Of a DNA stretch of 64,000 nucleotides, positions 59,998 through 64,000 are shown in pieces. The DNA is taken from NCBI GenBank assembly GCA_965198095.1, contig OZ240239.1:3162001-3226000 (forward strand). Direction: 5' to 3'. Position 1 is the stretch's first letter. Each line of letters starts with the position of its first letter. The DNA is from CBDFJH01 sp965198095. Its GTDB lineage: Bacteria; Latescibacterota; UBA2968; GCA-2709665. The notes beneath the pieces were generated by a model. It worked only from the letters and a program-made list of their open reading frames with translations, was not told where the DNA came from and did no database searches. The position numbers and the translations under genes were made by a program.

Positions 59998-60566
59998 CCT
60001 GAATCATTCATAAAAAAGGTTAGGAAAGTCACTCATCCTCACCTTTTCTTGTCCGCCCAAGAAAAGGTGACAAAAGAAGGGCCCCTCGATACGGCCCTTC
60101 GGGCCTACTCGGGCCAGGCGCCGCTTTCGGATGTATTCTCCGAGCATGCCGAGTCGCGCGAAGCGCGTACCGAGGCACGGGGAGGCTCGGGCCGTGGCGA
60201 CTCAGCCTCATTGGAAACGACTGGCGCCGCGAATAGAATGAACTCCTCCCCCCGCCTGATGCCCACTGCGGGACCCGCCCCCACGCCGCGAATTTCCATT
60301 CGCCCCCACATCCGCCCCCGCACCCGACCCGGTCCCACAGAGGGCCCGAACCCCTGGGGAGGAGGAACGCGGAAGCAGCCAGGGAGCCGAAACGCCACGG
60401 CCGCGATGACATATAGCCCGAATCACTCGTGAAGTCTGAACAATCTGCGTACATACTGGGCTTTCCAGTTATTGCACCAAAACAAAGTTTTTCAGCTCAA
60501 ATTGGATCACTGATTGTTCTACATAAAAATTATAGAAATTTTCAGCAAATTTATGAATGATTCAGG
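59998..60566 (-). repeat. 569-bp repeat element with inverted termini (copy B)
   Basis: The inverse of the element at 12982-13547, with termini CCTGAATCATTC and GAATGATTCAGG. The GC-rich centre and AT-rich ends match copy A over the whole length with scattered substitutions, including a change at the sixth-last terminal base that is mirrored in both ends of this copy. No transposase is encoded. It has inserted between proS and purL without touching either gene. Confidence 0.85.
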
Positions 60567-60590
60567 ATAGCTGACGCGATACCCCCAGGC

Positions 60591-60681
60591 TCGGGCACTC
60601 GACGCAAACGTGGCCGGGGTTCGAAGAGAGAAGCGCAGGGGCTGCGATGAGTGCAGAGGCCCCGTGTCCCTGAGTGCCCGA
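60591..60681 (+). ncRNA. Possible structured RNA upstream of purL
   Basis: A 10-bp closing stem, TCGGGCACTC (60591-60600) with GAGTGCCCGA (60672-60681), encloses about 70 bases. Inside, GGGGCTGC (60638-60645) pairs with GCAG-AG-GCCCC (60653-60663) as a second stem with a seven-base loop. It lies 25 bases after repeat copy B and 190 bases before purL. I cannot match it to a known riboswitch class, and covariance is not available here. Confidence 0.35.
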
Positions 60682-60870
60682 TGAGCGAGATGTTCAGCTG
60701 GTAATGATATCAACGATTTACCGCGCCCGGCAATAATATCTATCTAAAATAAAGATAACTAATATTTATCTAAAATATAATATTAATAAATTTGTGTTAT
60801 TTTATCCGGCGTCGTAGATTGACGGCCAAGTCTCGCCGGTCTCACCCGTCCCAACAAAGGAATCCCGACG
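60682..60870 (+). promoter_or_regulatory. AT-rich leader of purL
   Basis: The sequence TATCTAAAATA occurs twice (about 60740 and 60766), followed by TATAAT at 60776-60781, a likely -10 box. AAAGG at 60856 lies close to the purL ATG at 60871. No gene is present. Confidence 0.45.
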
Positions 60871-63800
60871 ATGAACCTCGTCCATCTCTACCGAACGCCC
60901 GCCCTGTCCGACGCCGAAGCGCGCGCGCTGCGCGAGGAGGCGAGGGCACACGTCTCTGAGACCATAGAAGCGCTTGCGACCGAAACCTGCTTCAACGTCC
61001 TCACCGAAGCGGCGCTGACAGAAGAGGAAGAGCGCGTGCTGCGCTGGCTGCTGAGCGAGACGTTCGCGCCGGATCGATTTGCTGGACACTCGCTGTTGGC
61101 GGGGGATGGCACGCTGCTCGAAGTCGGGCCGCGGATGAGCTTCACGACCGCCTGGTCGACGAACGCCGTCTCGATCTGCCACGCGTGCGGATTGGACAAG
61201 ATCTCGCGAATCGAACGTTCAAGGCGCTACCTGATCCGGTCCGTCACGCCCCTCGATGCGGACCGGTGCGCCGCATTTCTGAACCGGCTCCACGACCGCA
61301 TGACGGAATGCCCCTACGCGGCGCCGTTGACGACGTTCGACCCGGGCGTGGCGCCAAAGCCCTCGCACGAAGTCCCTTTGATGCAACGAGGCAGGGCCGC
61401 ACTCGAACAGCTGAACGCGGAGATGGGTTTGGCCTTCGACGACTGGGATCTCGACTACTACACGAACCTGTTTGTCGAAACCATGGGGCGCAATCCCACC
61501 AACGTCGAGTGTTTCGACATCGCACAGTCCAACAGCGAGCACTCGAGACACTGGTTCTTCAAGGGCCGAATCGTCATCGACCGTCGGGAGACGCCCGCAA
61601 GCCTGATCGGCATGATCCGGGGACCCCTCGAACAGAATCCGGAGAACAGCGTGATCGCGTTCAAGGACAACTCCAGCGCCGTCTCGGGCTTCGAAATCAG
61701 CACCCTGCTTCCGGCCCATCCGGACCGACCCGGCGCCTTCGAGAGCTCCAGGCTGAGATACCACATCCTGTTTACGGCGGAGACGCACAACTTTCCCTGC
61801 GCCGTCGCCCCGTTCCCGGGGGCCGAAACCGGTACGGGCGGCCGAATTCGAGACGTACACGCCGCGGGTCGAGGCGGCCTCGTCGTGGCCGCAACGGCTG
61901 CCTATTGTGTGGGCAACCTTCGCGTTCCCGGCTACGTCCTGCCCTGGGAAGATTCCGAGTTTCTGTATCCGCCCAACCTGGCCGCACCCCTGCAGATCGA
62001 AATCGAGGCGAGCAACGGGGCCTCTGACTACGGGAACAAATTCGGAGAGCCCGTCATCCAAGGATTTACGCGGTCGTTCGGCCTGAGGATGCCGAACGGA
62101 GAGCGACGAGAGTGGCTGAAACCGATCATGTTCAGCGGGGGTATCGGACAAATCGATGCCCGCCACGTGGAAAAGGGGGCCCCCGAGGCCGGCATGCTCG
62201 TCGTCAAGCTGGGTGGACCGGCCTACAGAATCGGCATGGGCGGAGGTTCCGCGTCGAGCATGGCCCAGGGCGAGAACGTGGCAGAGCTCGACTTCAACGC
62301 CGTCCAACGCGGGGATGCCGAAATGGAGCAGAAGGTCAACCGCGTCATCCGAGCCTGCATCGAGCTCCAGGACCGAAACCCGATCATCAGCATCCACGAT
62401 CAGGGGGCCGGAGGAAACTGCAATGTCTTGAAGGAGCTCGTCGACCCGGAGGGCGCAAAGATCGAGCTGAGGGCCATTCCGGTCGGCGACGAAACACTCT
62501 CCGCGATCGAAATATGGGGGGCCGAATACCAGGAACAGAATGCGCTCCTGATCCGACCCGAGGCATCGGAACGGTTTGGACGGATCTGCGAGCGGGAGGG
62601 CGCCCCTTACGCCGTCGTCGGCCGCGTGACCGGCGACGGAAAAGTCGTGCTCCACGACGACCGGGACGGCTCCACGCCGGTCGATCTGGAGCTGGAAAAG
62701 GTGCTCGGGGATATGCCCAGAAAGACGTTCCGCCTCGAACGCGCCAAGCCGCACCTCCGGCCGCTTCGGCTTCCGGAAGGATTGACCGTGCGGGCAGCCC
62801 TGGACCGGGTGCTTCGCCTGGTTTCCGTCGGCTCCAAGCGCTTCCTGACGAACAAGGTCGATCGTTCCGTCACCGGCCTCATCGCCCAGCAGCCGTGCAC
62901 GGGACCTTTGCAGCTCACGGTGGCAGACGTCGCCGTGATGGCCCAGGGCCACTTCGGCAAGACCGGTGCGGCAACGGCGATCGGCCAACAGCCCGTCATC
63001 GGGTTGATCGACCCGGTGGCGATGGCGAGAATGAGCGTCGCAGAAGCCCTGACCAACCTCGTCTGGGCGGAGGTGACCGCGCTCGAAGACGTGAAGTGCT
63101 CCGCCAACTGGATGTGGGCGGCCAAGTTTCCGGGCGAAGGCGCGGCCCTCTACGACGCCGCCAAGGCGCTGTGCGACACGCTCCTGAAGCTTGGCGTCGC
63201 GATCGATGGCGGCAAGGACAGTCTGTCCATGGCCGCGCTCGCCCCGGACGGCGCTGGAGGCGACGAATCCGTGAAGGCCCCGGGTGCGCTCGTGGTGTCG
63301 GCCTACGTGACCTGTCCGGACATCACCAAGACCGTCACACCCGACCTCAAACGACCTGGACAAGGACGCCTCCTCTACGTCGACCTGGGGCTGGGGAACC
63401 ATCGGCTGGGCGGTTCTGCACTGGCCCAGGTCTTCGGGCAGGTCGGGGACGAATGTCCCGACCTCGCAGACCCGCAGCTTCTGAAGAACGCGTTCGTTTG
63501 CGTCCAGAGACTGGTTTCGGAAGGGTTGATCACGTCCGGACACGACCGGAGCGACGGCGGTCTCGCCACGACCCTGATCGAGATGGCGATTTCGGGCAAC
63601 TGCGGGATCGAGGTCGACCTGGAACCTTCCGTCGACCCCCTCGCCCTGTGCTTCGCCGAAGAGCCTGGCCTCGTTTTGGAAGTCTCGCCAGCGCACGAAC
63701 CTGCCGTGAGCCAGACGTTCGCGCGGGCGAACGTCCCCTGCCTGCCGATCGGAATCAGTTCGACGGACGCCCGGGTGCGGATGCGCCAGAACGGAGAAAC

Positions 63801-64000
63801 GATTCTGGATGAGTCGGTTGCAGACCTGAGGGACCTATGGGAAGCAACGAGCACACAGCTCGAGCGCCTTCAGGCACATCCGGGCTGCGTCGCGCAGGAA
63901 CGGGAGCGGCTTCGAAACGGGTCCGGACTCCGCTTCGATCTCTCCTTTACACCCGAGGCCTCCCCCCCCGAGGTCCTGGATCGCAACCCCAAGCCTCGCG
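60871..64000 (+). CDS. purL: Phosphoribosylformylglycinamidine synthase, large single-chain type (partial)
   Basis: The frame is open from ATG at 60871 to the window end, 1043 codons. It is the long form (about 1300 residues) that joins the synthetase and glutaminase in one chain; the glutaminase domain lies beyond the edge. The N-terminal adaptor (residues 1-150) is followed by the FGAM synthase domains: QSNSEHSRHWFFKG, the ATP-binding TAETHNFPCAVAPFPGAET with GTGGRIRDVHA, the GGPAYRIGMGGGSASSM block, SIHDQGAGGNCNVLKEL, and the repeat half with AIDGGKDSLSMAA. The enzyme makes FGAM from FGAR, ATP and glutamine in purine synthesis. Confidence 0.96.
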   Translation, partial: MNLVHLYRTPALSDAEARALREEARAHVSETIEALATETCFNVLTEAALTEEEERVLRWLLSETFAPDRFAGHSLLAGDGTLLEVGPRMSFTTAWSTNAVSICHACGLDKISRIERSRRYLIRSVTPLDADRCAAFLNRLHDRMTECPYAAPLTTFDPGVAPKPSHEVPLMQRGRAALEQLNAEMGLAFDDWDLDYYTNLFVETMGRNPTNVECFDIAQSNSEHSRHWFFKGRIVIDRRETPASLIGMIRGPLEQNPENSVIAFKDNSSAVSGFEISTLLPAHPDRPGAFESSRLRYHILFTAETHNFPCAVAPFPGAETGTGGRIRDVHAAGRGGLVVAATAAYCVGNLRVPGYVLPWEDSEFLYPPNLAAPLQIEIEASNGASDYGNKFGEPVIQGFTRSFGLRMPNGERREWLKPIMFSGGIGQIDARHVEKGAPEAGMLVVKLGGPAYRIGMGGGSASSMAQGENVAELDFNAVQRGDAEMEQKVNRVIRACIELQDRNPIISIHDQGAGGNCNVLKELVDPEGAKIELRAIPVGDETLSAIEIWGAEYQEQNALLIRPEASERFGRICEREGAPYAVVGRVTGDGKVVLHDDRDGSTPVDLELEKVLGDMPRKTFRLERAKPHLRPLRLPEGLTVRAALDRVLRLVSVGSKRFLTNKVDRSVTGLIAQQPCTGPLQLTVADVAVMAQGHFGKTGAATAIGQQPVIGLIDPVAMARMSVAEALTNLVWAEVTALEDVKCSANWMWAAKFPGEGAALYDAAKALCDTLLKLGVAIDGGKDSLSMAALAPDGAGGDESVKAPGALVVSAYVTCPDITKTVTPDLKRPGQGRLLYVDLGLGNHRLGGSALAQVFGQVGDECPDLADPQLLKNAFVCVQRLVSEGLITSGHDRSDGGLATTLIEMAISGNCGIEVDLEPSVDPLALCFAEEPGLVLEVSPAHEPAVSQTFARANVPCLPIGISSTDARVRMRQNGETILDESVADLRDLWEATSTQLERLQAHPGCVAQERERLRNGSGLRFDLSFTPEASPPEVLDRNPKPR

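Noticed and set aside
60601..60660. tmRNA or tRNA fragment (GGGGTTCGAA)
   Set aside because: The TTCGAA is not on a T-arm stem, and no acceptor stem or CCA is present.
61219..63696. An 825-codon minus-strand frame opposite purL
   Set aside because: Antisense shadow; the plus strand carries clear FGAM synthase motifs throughout.
1..64000. CRISPR array
   Set aside because: No series of short regularly spaced direct repeats and no cas gene was seen.

Overview
The window is about 60% GC with tightly packed genes. It carries Gram-negative envelope functions (a BamD-like lipoprotein, TonB, lipobox proteins, a Spy/CpxP-like periplasmic protein) beside housekeeping genes (proS, nadD, zapA, a long single-chain purL, tRNA-Arg and tRNA-Glu). 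The style of the TonB and BamD-like proteins and the many catabolic and modular lipoprotein genes suggest an uncultured-type FCB-superphylum bacterium (Latescibacterota or Gemmatimonadota-like). That placement is inference; a deltaproteobacterial-type genome is not excluded.

Layout. 0-6.2 kb is a decaying accessory zone: an AAA ATPase coupled to a TOPRIM-like DUF4276 gene that runs off the left edge, a membrane protein, a UxuA-like protein, a frameshifted unknown gene, a truncated UvrD-type helicase and a radC broken by two single-base insertions. 6.5-10.5 kb holds a CPT-like kinase and a three-gene operon (radical SAM, nucleotidyltransferase/CDP-alcohol transferase fusion, DUF3047). 10.9-13.5 kb holds a truncated HExxH-type membrane protein, a lipoprotein serpin and one copy of a 566-bp repeat. 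13.9-20 kb holds an aldolase, a thioredoxin, an SDR, an ABC-F ATPase and an APC permease. 20.2-21 kb has two tRNA genes flanking a cupin gene.

21.3-27.8 kb is a second accessory zone: a Spy-like protein, an RHH/Doc toxin-antitoxin pair, a wrecked type I methylase gene, three unknown genes, and a MarR/37-aa/DUF5069 operon. 28.1-31.5 kb has two lipoproteins that share one N-terminal module but have unrelated C-termini, with a deoxyribosyltransferase between them. 31.7-33.7 kb has a solo glutaminase domain and tonB. 33.8-44.7 kb is one long minus-strand catabolic run (DUF1015, DMT transporter, degenerate GH38, penicillin acylase family, two CoA-transferase subunits, sugar isomerase-like protein, FAH family). 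45.1-47.9 kb is a metal-transport group (ZIP, SO_0444-type permease, RND relic). 48-54.9 kb holds a DUF4143 ATPase with an extra domain, a hydroxyacid dehydrogenase, divergent MATE and MFS exporters and a GT2 enzyme. 55-64 kb is core: zapA, an unknown gene, nadD and bamD, a 52-aa coiled-coil gene behind a leader hairpin, proS, the second repeat copy, a possible structured RNA, and purL running off the right edge.

The broken genes cluster in the accessory zones at 4-6.2 kb and 22.8-24.2 kb, while every long housekeeping gene reads clean. This argues for real decay rather than uniformly poor sequence. All family calls come from reading motifs; no database search was run.
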